DNA of 64,000 nt from positions 62,001 through 126,000 of the forward strand of contig NZ_CABSIF010000010.1 of assembly GCF_902477725.1 (NCBI RefSeq), written 5' to 3'. The position numbers and the translations under genes are program-made. The notes beneath the pieces are model-generated. The model made no database searches, was not told where the DNA came from, and saw only the letters and a program-made list of their open reading frames with translations. Below, piece by piece: positions 22,636 through 31,918 of this stretch. The stretch's first letter is position 1; every line of letters starts with the position of its first letter. Source of the DNA: an uncultured Desulfovibrio sp. (lineage in GTDB: Bacteria; Desulfobacterota; Desulfovibrionia; Desulfovibrionales; Desulfovibrionaceae).

Positions 22636-25600
22636 TGTCCCAGAATTTTGACCTCGAAAAATTCAGCCAGGAATTTGATCGGCGTATGGGCAAGTCCTCT
22701 GATAGCGCGCAATATCAGGGATACAAGCCCCCTTCCATCTCGCTGGACAACACGGGTGAAATATCCATCGAGCATCAGAACAGCGGCGAAGAAGGTGGGT
22801 TCGTCAGCGCGCCGCCAGTTGAAGATGTTCTTTCGCTCTATGGTTCGCTTGAAAACAGCGTGCAGAATGAAGTCCAGGATATCGGGAGTGGGCTTCATGC
22901 ACTGAAAAACAATATGAATTTGAGTCCGTTGGAGGCCCGCAAACTCCAACTCGCCTCTGGCCTTCCCCCTAACTTTGTTGATATGGACCCAGGATTTGCA
23001 CGCAAAAAGATCGCATCTGACCAGTATGCTGAATCATTGCAGGCATTCAGCGACAACATCCACCAGACGCCAAACACCCTTGGTTTTCTGCGTGAAGCTG
23101 ACGCCATTGAGCAACTTGCTATCACCCAGGACAGGCCGCTGGCAGAAATTGAGCGCAGCGTTGACAGTGAAGGTCTGGGGTTCTTTAACTCCGGCGTAAT
23201 TGGCACAGCCCGCAACGCCTGGGACGTTGGCATGGTTGGGCGTGAGCTGAACAAGCTTTATCTCAAGGAGATGTACGGCTCCTCTCTGACGGATGAAGAA
23301 GAGCAGCAGATGCGCGTCTTCACCTCGGCCCTCAACTACTATGATAACCTTGGCGACAAGATGCCGCTGCCGCAACGCATGGTGCGCGGAACTGTGGGCA
23401 GCGTTGCTGTGCCGCTGTATGGATCTGCCGAGGGTGGCGTCAGAGGGCTTACGCGACTCGGAACAACCATGGCGTCTGCTGGAGCTATTTACGGTGCTCT
23501 GGCTGGCGGTGGTGTGTTCTCTGCTCCAACAGCAGTTGCTGGGGCCATGTCTGGCCTCGGGGCAGCCGCAACCGGCGGCGCTGTTCTGGATATGATGGAA
23601 CAGGAAGGCGCGGCCATCTACGGAACGCTGCGCGCCATGGAAGACGAGAGCGGCAACAAGATTGACCGCGACGTAGCACGGACGCTGGCCGTCATTGGCG
23701 GCGGAATATCCGGCGGCCTTGAGTACGCCAGTTTTCATATGTTGGGCCGGATGGTCCCGCAGCTTGAGCGATTGATAGCTCCAGAGGCGGCGGCAACTTC
23801 TCTGAAATATTTGCAGCAGCACCCAAGCCTGATGGCGAAGGTGGGCGATACGCTCAAAAGCGCGTTGCGGGCCTTTGCTGGGGAAACATCAACGGAAGTT
23901 GCGCAGGAAGGCGTTTCCATAGTCGCAGAAGAGCTTGGCCGCAAGCTCTCCAACGTCAATTCAGCCGGGCAATCTGCTGACGATATTAAAGAACGCCTCT
24001 GGCAGACGGCCCAGCAGGCAGCCGAGGCTATGGCAATACCCATTGCAGCCGGTGGTGGCGTACGTCTTGCGCGCGGCGTGAAGGCGCAGGAACGCATGGA
24101 TACAGCCATGCAGACAGCGCGGGACTATCAGAACAACCTCATGGATACGGTGGCAAAGGCCGCACAGTCCTCAGAAGTGTTCAAAGATATGCCGGAGACA
24201 GGCGAAGCCCTGCTTCAACATCTTTCAGACAGCGGCGTCACCCCTGGCCATATATTCATCAAGCCGGAAACGGTGCAGAAGATATTCTTCCAGGACGAAA
24301 ACCCTGATCTTGTGCAGGCCGCCCGCGACATGGGTGTCACCCCTGAAAGCCTGGAAGAGAACCTTACCCTCGGCACTGACGTTGCCGTGGACTTTTCCAA
24401 GGCAGCCACGCATATCTTGCGCGAACCTGAACGCTATGAGGCTATGCGGCCAGATATGCGCTTTGACCCGGCCATGCCCACAGATATGGAAATTGGGGCG
24501 CTTGAGGGTATGAACGAGGACAATAATGCGCGCCTTGAATACCTGAATAGCATCCTTGATCCCATTGTGGACGAGGAAAATCAGGCACTCAGCCGACATG
24601 AAGCGCGCATGGAAACTGTTGCGCCATATGTGCAGCAGATGCAGAACGCCGGGTTTAGCGAGGCACAGGCAAAGGCATATGGTACAATTCTCGCCGCAAA
24701 TGCCGAGCGCATGGGCGAAGTGTTCGGCATGACCCCCAAAGAGTATCTTGAAAGCCGCCTTGCCGGATATATGGCAATGACGCCTGACGAGTTTAGGGGG
24801 CTTGGAAATAGCGACCTTGAGGGGATTGATCGTGACCGCGCATATAGCCAGCTTATGGACGATCTCGGCGTAAAAAAAGGCATGGGGCGCGTAAAAAAAC
24901 GGCGCATACTTCAGCCTGAATTTGCGTATGCCTGGGGAAAGGTGAACCCTGAAAACATTATAAACACATATGGCAAAGATGCTTATAACGAATTGCGCCA
25001 ACAATTCGGGCCTGGATTTTTTGCAAAAAAAGGCGAGGGGCAGGGCCTCGACGCTCTGGCACACTCTTTTTTTAGTGAAAATAGGGCTGGCTACGAATTA
25101 AGCCGTGGAGAAATCGACACTGAATCTTTTGCTGAAAAAGTGATGATGCCACATGACGAATTTGAAACCAACTTTCGCAAGAGCGTTGGGCAAGGAATGC
25201 TGTGGCAGGATAGGCTGAAGAAAGCAAAAGATCGCATCAAGTATGATGATGCTACGGCTGAACTAGTTGGCAGCGTCACGCCTGAAATGGCCGAAAATCT
25301 TCCTTTGGGGAAGCCGGGCAATATTATTCTACTGCCGAAAGACTTGCAGCATATTGAAGATGAGCACGGAGAGCAGATTCGCGGGCTTGGGTATTCCGAT
25401 GCACGAGAGTTTGTGAATCATGTTTTGTCGCATGTAGATGCGATTTATCAGGGCAACACAAATAGAAAATTTGAATTGGTATTCAGAGATGACAAGCCGA
25501 AGTCGCGCATTATTGCCAAGCTCGAATTTAGGGAGGAGGGAGATCACTATGAAATAAAGACAGCCGGGCTTGTGAGGGAAAAATATTATGATAAAAGAAC

Positions 25601-28600
25601 TCCGCTTTGGGAGAGAGCGAATTCAGCTCTTTTCCAGGAGGAAAACCCTTCGGCTACACGCCACGCTTCACAACGAGGCCAAAGCGGAGAACGTCTTAAT
25701 CTTACGCTCTTCAGCACGGGCGTCAACAATTCACCCCGTGGCGGCATGCGCCAGCTTGCCGATGGGCGATATGTTGTCGCTCTTTTTCAAAAGGCAGACG
25801 CATCCACTATCCTGCACGAAACTGCCCATTTCTGGCTTGAAGAATTGCGCGACGCCGCCAAGTTGGATTCCTCACCGGAATGGGTGCGCGAGGCATGGGC
25901 GAAGCTGCAACAGGCATACGGGTTTGATGGTACACTTGAAGGCCAAGAATCCGCCGCCAGATGGACGGAGACACAGGAGCGATTTGCCCGCGAGTTTGAG
26001 GCCTATGCCCGCGAAGGCAAAGCCCCGTCTTGGGAATTGCAGTCTGCCTTCAACAAGTTCCGTAACTGGATCACAGACATCTACAAGAGCGTCAAGACTC
26101 TCCTTGGAGCGGACAATATTTCCCCGGCAGCAAGTGAGGTGTTTGACTCTCTTCTGGCAACACAGGAGGAAATAGACCTTTCCCAGCGCAGGGCCAATAG
26201 CGGATCTGTAATGGACTTGCTTGGTGACAGTGTAAGGCCAGAACTGCGAGACAAATACGCCAAAGCAGCACAGGCAGCTTATGACAATGCCAGCGCCGCT
26301 ATTGCAAACCGCAGGCTTGTGGAACGCCGCCGGGTAGAGCGAGAATTTAAGGCTGCGGCAACCGAGAGCGTGAACTCTTCCCCTGTCCACACCATGCTGC
26401 AAGCCCTGCGCATTGAAGGTATTGATTTTGACGCGCTGAAACAGGCCATATCTGAAGACGTTGCCTATAAGCTGAGGGACAAGTGGAAAGGCAACCGCTG
26501 GGAAGGAAAAGCCCTTATTCGCCCTGGCGGCAAACTTGACCTGCTGGACGTGGCGGCACGGTTCAATGAGGATACAGTACAGGGATTGGCCGCCAAACTG
26601 ATGGAAACACCCACCAAACGCGAAGCCATTTCGGCAGAGGTTCAGCAGCAGTTGCAGACGTGGGAGCGCGATTTTGACGCCGAGGTGGAATACACCAGCG
26701 CAATGGATCAGGCCATGGCCATTGAAATGGAAGCCATCACCGGCAATAAGCAGCCAAGTCCGGCAGCGCTCCGGCGCGAGGTCGATCTTTTGGTGGGGGC
26801 GAAGAAGCTCAAGGACGTTGACGCGCAATACAAAGCGCTCATGGCAAGACTACAGAGTGAGGCACGCGGTGCCCGCAAGGCATGGGTAGAGGCAAAAAAA
26901 GAATCCCGCGAGAATATGGCCGATATGAGGTCTGAATTCCGCGCGAAGATTGCCGGAATGCGGGAGCAGGAACGCATACGCCGGGCAGCGCTCGGAGCAG
27001 CCTATCGCACTCGCATGGAGCGGGACAACATCGTTTCGCAGCTTCGCAAAGTCGCCAACAGCAAAACCATCAACGACGCATATCAGCAGCAGATATTGCG
27101 AATCATCTCAAGCTGGAAAGGACTTGGCACTGAAAGTATGGCCCCCCGTGATGTGCAGGCCATGCCCAGTCTTTCAGACTTCATGCAAAGCAACGTGTCG
27201 CTTTTTGAGGAACCTTCTACGCTTGCCCCTGATTGGCTTCTTTCTGGCGCAACGGGTCGCGCTGGTGATCTCAGTATCACGCAGTTGCGCGACCTGCACA
27301 GCCTGGTCAAAGAACTCGCGCACATGGGTCGCATCCATGATCGCATGCTGGCCAGCCGGGAGAAGTCCCGCATCTCTGTTGTAGCAAGCAATTGTGCGCA
27401 GCAGATGGGAAAACTTTCCCAGCGCAGATTCCTTTCTGATCGGGAAGGAGTCTTGGGAACAATCCAAGGGGCCTTGCGCAAAGGGCTTTCTTCGCTCACC
27501 AGCGTGCGCTTTCTGGCCCGCGCGCTTGATGGATTCACAGACAACGGTGTTAACCATGATGCATGGCTGAACCCTTTGCAGCAGGCCCAGACCGATGAGT
27601 TAAAACTGCGCCGCCAGATGGGCGACCTCCTGCGCGAAGCCCTTTCCCCAATTGTTCAGGCCGGCAGAATGACCAAGGCCTTCACCATGGACGGCGTTGC
27701 GCTGCAAAAAGATGTTGCCCGCTTGTGGAAAGGCATGTGGGACATGGACAAGGTTTACTCTGTGGCCATGAACATGGGAAACGCCGGGAACATTAAGGCG
27801 CTCATGCGCGGCTATGGCTGGACAGAACAGGATCTGCACGCCATCACGTCCAGAATGACTGAAGCGGAATGGCGGGCAGTTGAAAAAACGTGGGATGCCA
27901 TCGATACACTCTATCCGCGCCTGAATGAAGTATATCAGGCAATGAAGGGCGTTCCCCTGCCAAAGGTTGAAGCTCAAGAGCTTACGGTTGCGACGGCAGA
28001 CGGGAAAACAATCACGCTCAAGGGCGGCTATTATCCGCTCATTTTTGATCATCGCCTGAGTGGCAAGGCCGCAGAACTGACCTCAGCAGACCAGATGCTT
28101 AACGGCATGGAAGCTGTGTTGCGCAGCCCGAACCCTAAAAGCGGCATGACCAAGGCACGCCAGGGGGGCACGTTGCCGCCCCGGCTTTCGCTGGATGTGA
28201 TCGACCAGCATGTGAATGACACAACCCATTACGTTACCCACGTTTTGCCACTGCGCGACACCATGCGCCTTTTCAACAATGCCGACTTTAAGGAGGCTTT
28301 TGCAGGGGCAGCAGGGCAGGAAAACTATTCGCAGCTTCTTCCATGGTTGCGTGGCATTGCGCGCCCAGGCGGGGAGCAAGCAACAGGGATGCTGGCTGTC
28401 ATGGATTGGCTTGCCCGGCGCGGCACCATGTATGCCCTTGGGGCAAATATGAAGTCTGCCCTCTTGCAGCTTACCAGTGTTGGAAACTCTTGGGGTGAGG
28501 TCGGCGCGGGGAACTTTTTCAAAGCCTCGGCCACCATCCTTTCATCCCCGTTGCAGTCCTGGCAGACGATCCGCGAAAAGTCTGCATACATGCAGCAACG

Positions 28601-29483
28601 CGCCATGCTTATGGACGATACCTTGCGGCGCGAGTATGAGCGCATGCGGAACAATGGCGTGGGCGGCGTGCGCTTTATGGGGGCGCAATACGCGCTGGAC
28701 ACTGTGCAGCGGGCGCAATTCGCGCTTATATCTTCACTGGATGCCGCTGTTGCTTACCCCACATGGCTTGCGGCCTACGACAAGGCCATTGCCAGCGGGC
28801 TTGAGGAAAGCGTAGCCATTGCGCGGGCAGACGGGGCGGTTGTTGCGGCACAGGGCGGCGGCGGTGCGCTGGATACACCATCTGTAATGCGGCAAGCCGG
28901 GCTTATGCGGATGCTCTGCCCTTTCATGAGCTTTGCCCTTTCTGACTTCAACCGCAAAATGGAACAGGTGCGAGGGCTGACAGAGTGGGCCAGAACAGGA
29001 AACAGCAGCATGGCCCCGGCCAAGGCTTTTCAGGCTTTCGCATTCCAGTGGGTGATGCCCGTGGCTCTCTCTGCTCTGCTCGTTTCTCTGGGGCGTGATG
29101 ATGATCTTCCAGACGAGGAAGACTACGCATGGGAAGCGGCGGGCTTTTTGAGTATGGGCATTCCCGTGGTGCGCGATATAACCAGAATGGCCGAAAGCCA
29201 CTTTTCAAGCGACGGATTCAAGGGGGGGCGCACGCCGCTAATGCTGGCTGGGTTGGATAACGCTATTCGCGGTGCCGGGCATGCGGCAACGGCTCTGGAA
29301 GAAGATGATGACGATGCCACATATTTGGCACTCAAGGAAACTACAAACGCGGTAGGCTTTCTGCTGGGCCTTGGCACACCACAACTCTGGCGTACCATTG
29401 AAGGCTCAAATGCCTACTTTGTGGACGATGAGGGCGGCGTGTTGGCCCCGCTGTTGGGCAAGCCGAGAGCACGGAAAGATTAA
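22635..29483 (+). CDS. Giant ejected polyvalent protein with PBECR-like nuclease and zincin motif (2282 aa)
   Basis: It occupies the T7 gp16 position but is much longer. Visible parts: an N-terminal helical region; a Gly/Ala-rich hydrophobic stretch (about 265-320, GLTRLGTTMASAGAIYGALA) that could insert into membrane; around residues 890-995 a small domain NIILLPKDLQHIEDEHGEQI...VFRDDKPKSRIIAKLEF typical of phage Barnase-EndoU-ColicinE5-RelE-like nucleases; at 1061-1065 HETAH in STILHETAHFWLEELRD, a zinc metallopeptidase signature; then long coiled coils (about 1200-1500) and a C-terminal region with FMSFALSDFNRKMEQVRG of the kind repeated in phage polyvalent proteins. No lytic transglycosylase motif is obvious. 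I infer that it is injected with the DNA to build the channel and attack host targets early. Confidence 0.7.
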   Translation: MSQNFDLEKFSQEFDRRMGKSSDSAQYQGYKPPSISLDNTGEISIEHQNSGEEGGFVSAPPVEDVLSLYGSLENSVQNEVQDIGSGLHALKNNMNLSPLEARKLQLASGLPPNFVDMDPGFARKKIASDQYAESLQAFSDNIHQTPNTLGFLREADAIEQLAITQDRPLAEIERSVDSEGLGFFNSGVIGTARNAWDVGMVGRELNKLYLKEMYGSSLTDEEEQQMRVFTSALNYYDNLGDKMPLPQRMVRGTVGSVAVPLYGSAEGGVRGLTRLGTTMASAGAIYGALAGGGVFSAPTAVAGAMSGLGAAATGGAVLDMMEQEGAAIYGTLRAMEDESGNKIDRDVARTLAVIGGGISGGLEYASFHMLGRMVPQLERLIAPEAAATSLKYLQQHPSLMAKVGDTLKSALRAFAGETSTEVAQEGVSIVAEELGRKLSNVNSAGQSADDIKERLWQTAQQAAEAMAIPIAAGGGVRLARGVKAQERMDTAMQTARDYQNNLMDTVAKAAQSSEVFKDMPETGEALLQHLSDSGVTPGHIFIKPETVQKIFFQDENPDLVQAARDMGVTPESLEENLTLGTDVAVDFSKAATHILREPERYEAMRPDMRFDPAMPTDMEIGALEGMNEDNNARLEYLNSILDPIVDEENQALSRHEARMETVAPYVQQMQNAGFSEAQAKAYGTILAANAERMGEVFGMTPKEYLESRLAGYMAMTPDEFRGLGNSDLEGIDRDRAYSQLMDDLGVKKGMGRVKKRRILQPEFAYAWGKVNPENIINTYGKDAYNELRQQFGPGFFAKKGEGQGLDALAHSFFSENRAGYELSRGEIDTESFAEKVMMPHDEFETNFRKSVGQGMLWQDRLKKAKDRIKYDDATAELVGSVTPEMAENLPLGKPGNIILLPKDLQHIEDEHGEQIRGLGYSDAREFVNHVLSHVDAIYQGNTNRKFELVFRDDKPKSRIIAKLEFREEGDHYEIKTAGLVREKYYDKRTPLWERANSALFQEENPSATRHASQRGQSGERLNLTLFSTGVNNSPRGGMRQLADGRYVVALFQKADASTILHETAHFWLEELRDAAKLDSSPEWVREAWAKLQQAYGFDGTLEGQESAARWTETQERFAREFEAYAREGKAPSWELQSAFNKFRNWITDIYKSVKTLLGADNISPAASEVFDSLLATQEEIDLSQRRANSGSVMDLLGDSVRPELRDKYAKAAQAAYDNASAAIANRRLVERRRVEREFKAAATESVNSSPVHTMLQALRIEGIDFDALKQAISEDVAYKLRDKWKGNRWEGKALIRPGGKLDLLDVAARFNEDTVQGLAAKLMETPTKREAISAEVQQQLQTWERDFDAEVEYTSAMDQAMAIEMEAITGNKQPSPAALRREVDLLVGAKKLKDVDAQYKALMARLQSEARGARKAWVEAKKESRENMADMRSEFRAKIAGMREQERIRRAALGAAYRTRMERDNIVSQLRKVANSKTINDAYQQQILRIISSWKGLGTESMAPRDVQAMPSLSDFMQSNVSLFEEPSTLAPDWLLSGATGRAGDLSITQLRDLHSLVKELAHMGRIHDRMLASREKSRISVVASNCAQQMGKLSQRRFLSDREGVLGTIQGALRKGLSSLTSVRFLARALDGFTDNGVNHDAWLNPLQQAQTDELKLRRQMGDLLREALSPIVQAGRMTKAFTMDGVALQKDVARLWKGMWDMDKVYSVAMNMGNAGNIKALMRGYGWTEQDLHAITSRMTEAEWRAVEKTWDAIDTLYPRLNEVYQAMKGVPLPKVEAQELTVATADGKTITLKGGYYPLIFDHRLSGKAAELTSADQMLNGMEAVLRSPNPKSGMTKARQGGTLPPRLSLDVIDQHVNDTTHYVTHVLPLRDTMRLFNNADFKEAFAGAAGQENYSQLLPWLRGIARPGGEQATGMLAVMDWLARRGTMYALGANMKSALLQLTSVGNSWGEVGAGNFFKASATILSSPLQSWQTIREKSAYMQQRAMLMDDTLRREYERMRNNGVGGVRFMGAQYALDTVQRAQFALISSLDAAVAYPTWLAAYDKAIASGLEESVAIARADGAVVAAQGGGGALDTPSVMRQAGLMRMLCPFMSFALSDFNRKMEQVRGLTEWARTGNSSMAPAKAFQAFAFQWVMPVALSALLVSLGRDDDLPDEEDYAWEAAGFLSMGIPVVRDITRMAESHFSSDGFKGGRTPLMLAGLDNAIRGAGHAATALEEDDDDATYLALKETTNAVGFLLGLGTPQLWRTIEGSNAYFVDDEGGVLAPLLGKPRARKD

Positions 29484-29491
29484 TCAGAATG

Positions 29492-29510
29492 GGCCGGGAA
29501 ACCGGCCTTT
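29492..29510 (+). terminator. Terminator at the end of the late operon
   Basis: GGCCGG-GAAA-CCGGCC followed by TTTAATTAATT. The tetraloop hairpin lies nine bases after the stop of the giant gene and ends the rightward transcript. It also lies just past the convergent gene and may serve both directions. Confidence 0.8.
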
Positions 29511-29512
29511 AA

Positions 29513-30286
29513 TTAATTTAAAAGGCTATCAACCGTATCTTTTCTCTCTTTGAGCCTCAAATCTATTTTAACTTCAGGAATCTTCCCTGTATTCAATTTC
29601 GAATTATTTGTGCCGCTATTGGTTTTTTCATAAGTCCTCTTTACTCTAGAGTACTCTTTTTCTATTTCAGGTGCAGTAATGTTATAATCTTTGCTCCACA
29701 GGACGACACCACTAATCATCATGGAAAATGTGTCTTTTATTTTATATATACTTGAATAGCTGTGAGCCTTGTTTATATACAATCCAACTCTATCAACATA
29801 CTCATGCTTGTCAGCGCCGCCCCCTAATTTTGTATATATAGCAGCAGCTAGGTCGATATAATAATCCATATCTGATGAGTTGCCACGATTGTTCAATTTG
29901 TCAAAAAATGTAATTAAAAAAATGCATACAAGTGACTCGCCAGAAAATTTGTAAGAGATTACCGTATTGCAGTTATTTTCTCGTGTTATGATAAAATCTA
30001 AATTCACATTATTGTTTATAGTCCCTTTGGAAACTAATGCCTCCTTTAGAATTTCGCGTTTTCCTTTAATTAATCCAACTTCTGCTTTGGGCATTCTTAC
30101 ATGCCATGCGTTGTTTTCTTCTAACTTTTTGACCACAGAGTCTCGATCCATCCCCCATTTTGCCCCCAAGAAACATAATCCATCTTGATAAAAACCAATA
30201 TCAGTAGATGAGCAACCATACCCGTTTTGAGGCGCATAAGCCGTGATTATGAGAATCAATAGGATTATTTTGACATGCTTAGTCAT
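29513..30286 (-). CDS. Secreted hypothetical protein, AT-rich moron (257 aa)
   Basis: The start is ATG 30286 with AGGTGA upstream. Residues 1-24 form a signal peptide (KHVKIILLILIITAYAPQNG) and the mature part starts near YGCSST, so it may be exported to the periplasm. The body contains LCFLGAKWGMDRDSVVKKLE, a pattern seen in small exported domains. Base composition is clearly AT-richer than the phage structural genes and orientation is opposite, so it was probably acquired separately and expressed from the prophage. Function unknown. Confidence 0.6.
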   Translation of the reverse strand: MTKHVKIILLILIITAYAPQNGYGCSSTDIGFYQDGLCFLGAKWGMDRDSVVKKLEENNAWHVRMPKAEVGLIKGKREILKEALVSKGTINNNVNLDFIITRENNCNTVISYKFSGESLVCIFLITFFDKLNNRGNSSDMDYYIDLAAAIYTKLGGGADKHEYVDRVGLYINKAHSYSSIYKIKDTFSMMISGVVLWSKDYNITAPEIEKEYSRVKRTYEKTNSGTNNSKLNTGKIPEVKIDLRLKERKDTVDSLLN

Positions 30287-30295
30287 GTTCAATCA

Positions 30296-30340
30296 CCTAC
30301 CAGCTATGCCCTCTTGCCGCAAGGACGGTGGACTGGTAGG
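30296..30340 (+). promoter_or_regulatory. Stem-loop upstream of the MazF/PemK-like gene
   Basis: CCTACCAG (30296-30303) pairs perfectly with CTGGTAGG (30333-30340); inside lies a second hairpin, CTTG-CCG-CAAG. It precedes the toxin ATG by about 36 bases and lies between divergent genes. It could be an RNA leader controlling the toxin or an operator. Confidence 0.4.
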
Positions 30341-30376
30341 GGAATAGAAAAAAATATTTTCCTGGGCGGTGTCGGC

Positions 30377-30715
30377 ATGGCAATAAAATTTACACCAGAT
30401 GTAGGAACAATACTTCTTTGCGATTTTGGGAACGTGATTGAGCCTGAAATGTGCAAAAAAAGGCCTGTCGTTGTTTTGTCCTCGGTATCTCCTTGGCTTT
30501 GCATCGTTGTCCCACTTAGCACGACAGACCCTGAAGAGCAGATGCCTTGGCACTGCCTAGTCAACACGCCTAAAACATTGCCATATCCATATGACTCCAA
30601 AGTGCATTGGCTTAAACATGTGTCCTCGCCGCAATTTCTCCGAATTGCCTTGACACCGGCGACGACTAGCCCCATATTGAGGTTGTCAGCGCCCACCATT
30701 ATTGGTGTGGCCTAA
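30377..30715 (+). CDS. MazF/PemK-family toxin-like endoribonuclease
   Basis: Family members cut mRNA and are normally held by a small antitoxin. DVGTILLCDFGNVIEPEMCK then KRPVVVLSSVS is the conserved N-terminal strand pair (G-x-I...DF...KxRPVVVLS), and CIVVPLSTTDP is the third strand. The 112-residue length from ATG 30377 is normal. No antitoxin gene is visible on either side, which is unusual; upstream is only a structured leader and a divergent secreted-protein gene. A terminator follows at 30812. The cysteine-rich variant may be a type III (RNA-antitoxin) or orphan toxin, or a phage-defence factor. Confidence 0.7.
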   Translation: MAIKFTPDVGTILLCDFGNVIEPEMCKKRPVVVLSSVSPWLCIVVPLSTTDPEEQMPWHCLVNTPKTLPYPYDSKVHWLKHVSSPQFLRIALTPATTSPILRLSAPTIIGVA

Positions 30716-30811
30716 GTCCTTGGGGTTCGTCCGCAAGGCCGCTGTGGATAGGAGATTGCAATCCGCCAAAGTGTCTGCTGGAAGGCTGTCACCAGCAACA
30801 TTTTTGCTATC

Positions 30812-30840
30812 GGGCCGCCTCGCGCGGCCCTTTCTTTTTC
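30812..30840 (+). terminator. Intrinsic terminator downstream of the toxin gene
   Basis: GGGCCGC-CTCGC-GCGGCCC is a perfect 7-bp stem followed by TTTCTTTTT. It lies about 100 bases beyond the MazF/PemK stop; the intervening stretch has no gene. Confidence 0.8.
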
Positions 30841-30864
30841 CCCAGCCCGCCTTATCCTCTCCCT

Positions 30865-31143
30865 ATGCCTACCCTCTTTGACCCACTCGCCTACCTCGCC
30901 ACCCTTGGCGCATATGCCAAGGTGTCTTTGGACGCGGACGGAGAACGATATATCACGTTGGACTTCAAGCGCGGGATCAAGAGCAAGGTACAATTGCAGG
31001 CCAAGGCCATCGCCAAGCGATATGAGCGCCTGCTGTTGATGCAACTTGACGTGCCCATGGGCACAATGCCGCGCACCATTCAGCAGCTCGTGGCCGCCGG
31101 GCGCGTCAGGGTCGAGGGCAGGAAGTTCAAAAAGGTGGAATAA
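30865..31143 (+). CDS. Hypothetical phage protein (92 aa)
   Basis: A small basic protein starting MPTLFDPLAYLATLGAYAKV; the central part (YITLDFKRGIKSKVQLQAKA) is rich in lysine. Possibly nucleic-acid binding. No recognised family. Confidence 0.5.
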   Translation: MPTLFDPLAYLATLGAYAKVSLDADGERYITLDFKRGIKSKVQLQAKAIAKRYERLLLMQLDVPMGTMPRTIQQLVAAGRVRVEGRKFKKVE

Positions 31144-31147
31144 AAAA

Positions 31148-31167
31148 GCCGCCCATTTCTGAGCGGC
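31148..31167 (-). terminator. Intrinsic terminator of the lipoprotein gene
   Basis: Read leftward: GCCGC-(10 nt)-GCGGC followed by TTTTTT. It lies ten bases past the stop of the YecR-like gene, and the same hairpin directly follows the convergent hypothetical gene. Confidence 0.75.
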
Positions 31168-31176
31168 CTAGGCATC

Positions 31177-31566
31177 TTATTTTACTTGCTTCCCTGTAAC
31201 TGGCGAAGGCACAGGCGCGGCTGGTGCGATAGATCCAGTGCACTGATACTGAATTTCGGCTTGCATTTGATAGCAAATCGGCCCGTATCCAGTGTACTGC
31301 AAATTTGTACAATGCTGGTTAATGCTGCCGAAAGCCTCGGCATCTTCGTATCCCCAAGTGCGGCATTTTTGCGCGGCCAAAGAATCTGCTTGTTGCCTAC
31401 TCGTTTCAGGCTGTTCGGTGTTTGGGTTCCAGCTCACGCCAAGTTTTACGGTTGCATCGCTCTTGCTCCCTCCCATTGCAAACCAATCCTTGTGCACGGG
31501 CTTAGCACACCCGATCAGAGCAGCAAAAATTATCCCCATAATAAAAATTGCAACTTTGTTCCTCAT
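31177..31566 (-). CDS. YecR-like outer-membrane lipoprotein
   Basis: The N-terminus MRNKVAIFIMGIIFAALIGC is a lipoprotein signal with the lipobox AALIGC, so it should be lipidated and, with no Asp at +2 (AKP), sorted to the outer membrane. The body has MGGSKSDATVKLGVSWNPNT, AAQKCRTWGYEDAEAFGSIN and a cysteine pair, the pattern of the YecR family. It is encoded in the prophage tail together with other exported proteins. A role in changing the cell surface or excluding other phages is likely but inferred. Confidence 0.7.
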   Translation of the reverse strand: MRNKVAIFIMGIIFAALIGCAKPVHKDWFAMGGSKSDATVKLGVSWNPNTEQPETSRQQADSLAAQKCRTWGYEDAEAFGSINQHCTNLQYTGYGPICYQMQAEIQYQCTGSIAPAAPVPSPVTGKQVK

Positions 31567-31597
31567 AACCGTTCCCCTTTAAATAGTTATTTGACTC

Positions 31598-31831
31598 CTA
31601 CGGCTTCTTCGTCCCCTTTTTCCCCGTATAGGGGTTTGTGTTTCCCTTAGTCGAATAATTGTCCATCTTGGTATTGTTGGGGGCAGTGCGCTTGTGTGGG
31701 GCAACATATGTGCCGCTCTTTTTGGTGTAGCCTTTAACGCTTGTTGATCCCCTGGCGCTGGCATCCGTAACAATCAAGCATGGGGCAAAGGCCAGAGAAA
31801 ACGCAATCAAAGCAAAAATGATCCTTTTCAT
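31598..31831 (-). CDS. Small exported protein (77 aa)
   Basis: The start is ATG 31831, with a GGGAGGGAGC-type site upstream. A signal peptide (KRIIFALIAFSLAFAPCLIV) is followed by a short mature chain, STSVKGYTKKSGTYVAPHKR then STKGNTNPYTGKKGTKKP. This last motif is widespread in small secreted proteins of phages and bacteria, function unknown. Same strand as and 31 bases upstream of the YecR-like gene, so probably one transcript. Confidence 0.65.
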   Translation of the reverse strand: MKRIIFALIAFSLAFAPCLIVTDASARGSTSVKGYTKKSGTYVAPHKRTAPNNTKMDNYSTKGNTNPYTGKKGTKKP

Positions 31832-31918
31832 GCTCCCTCCCAATGGTTTATTGATTGTCGAACATGCACTTCGACAACAATGTTTTCAACCTAGTATTGG
31901 GATAGAAAAGGACATGTT

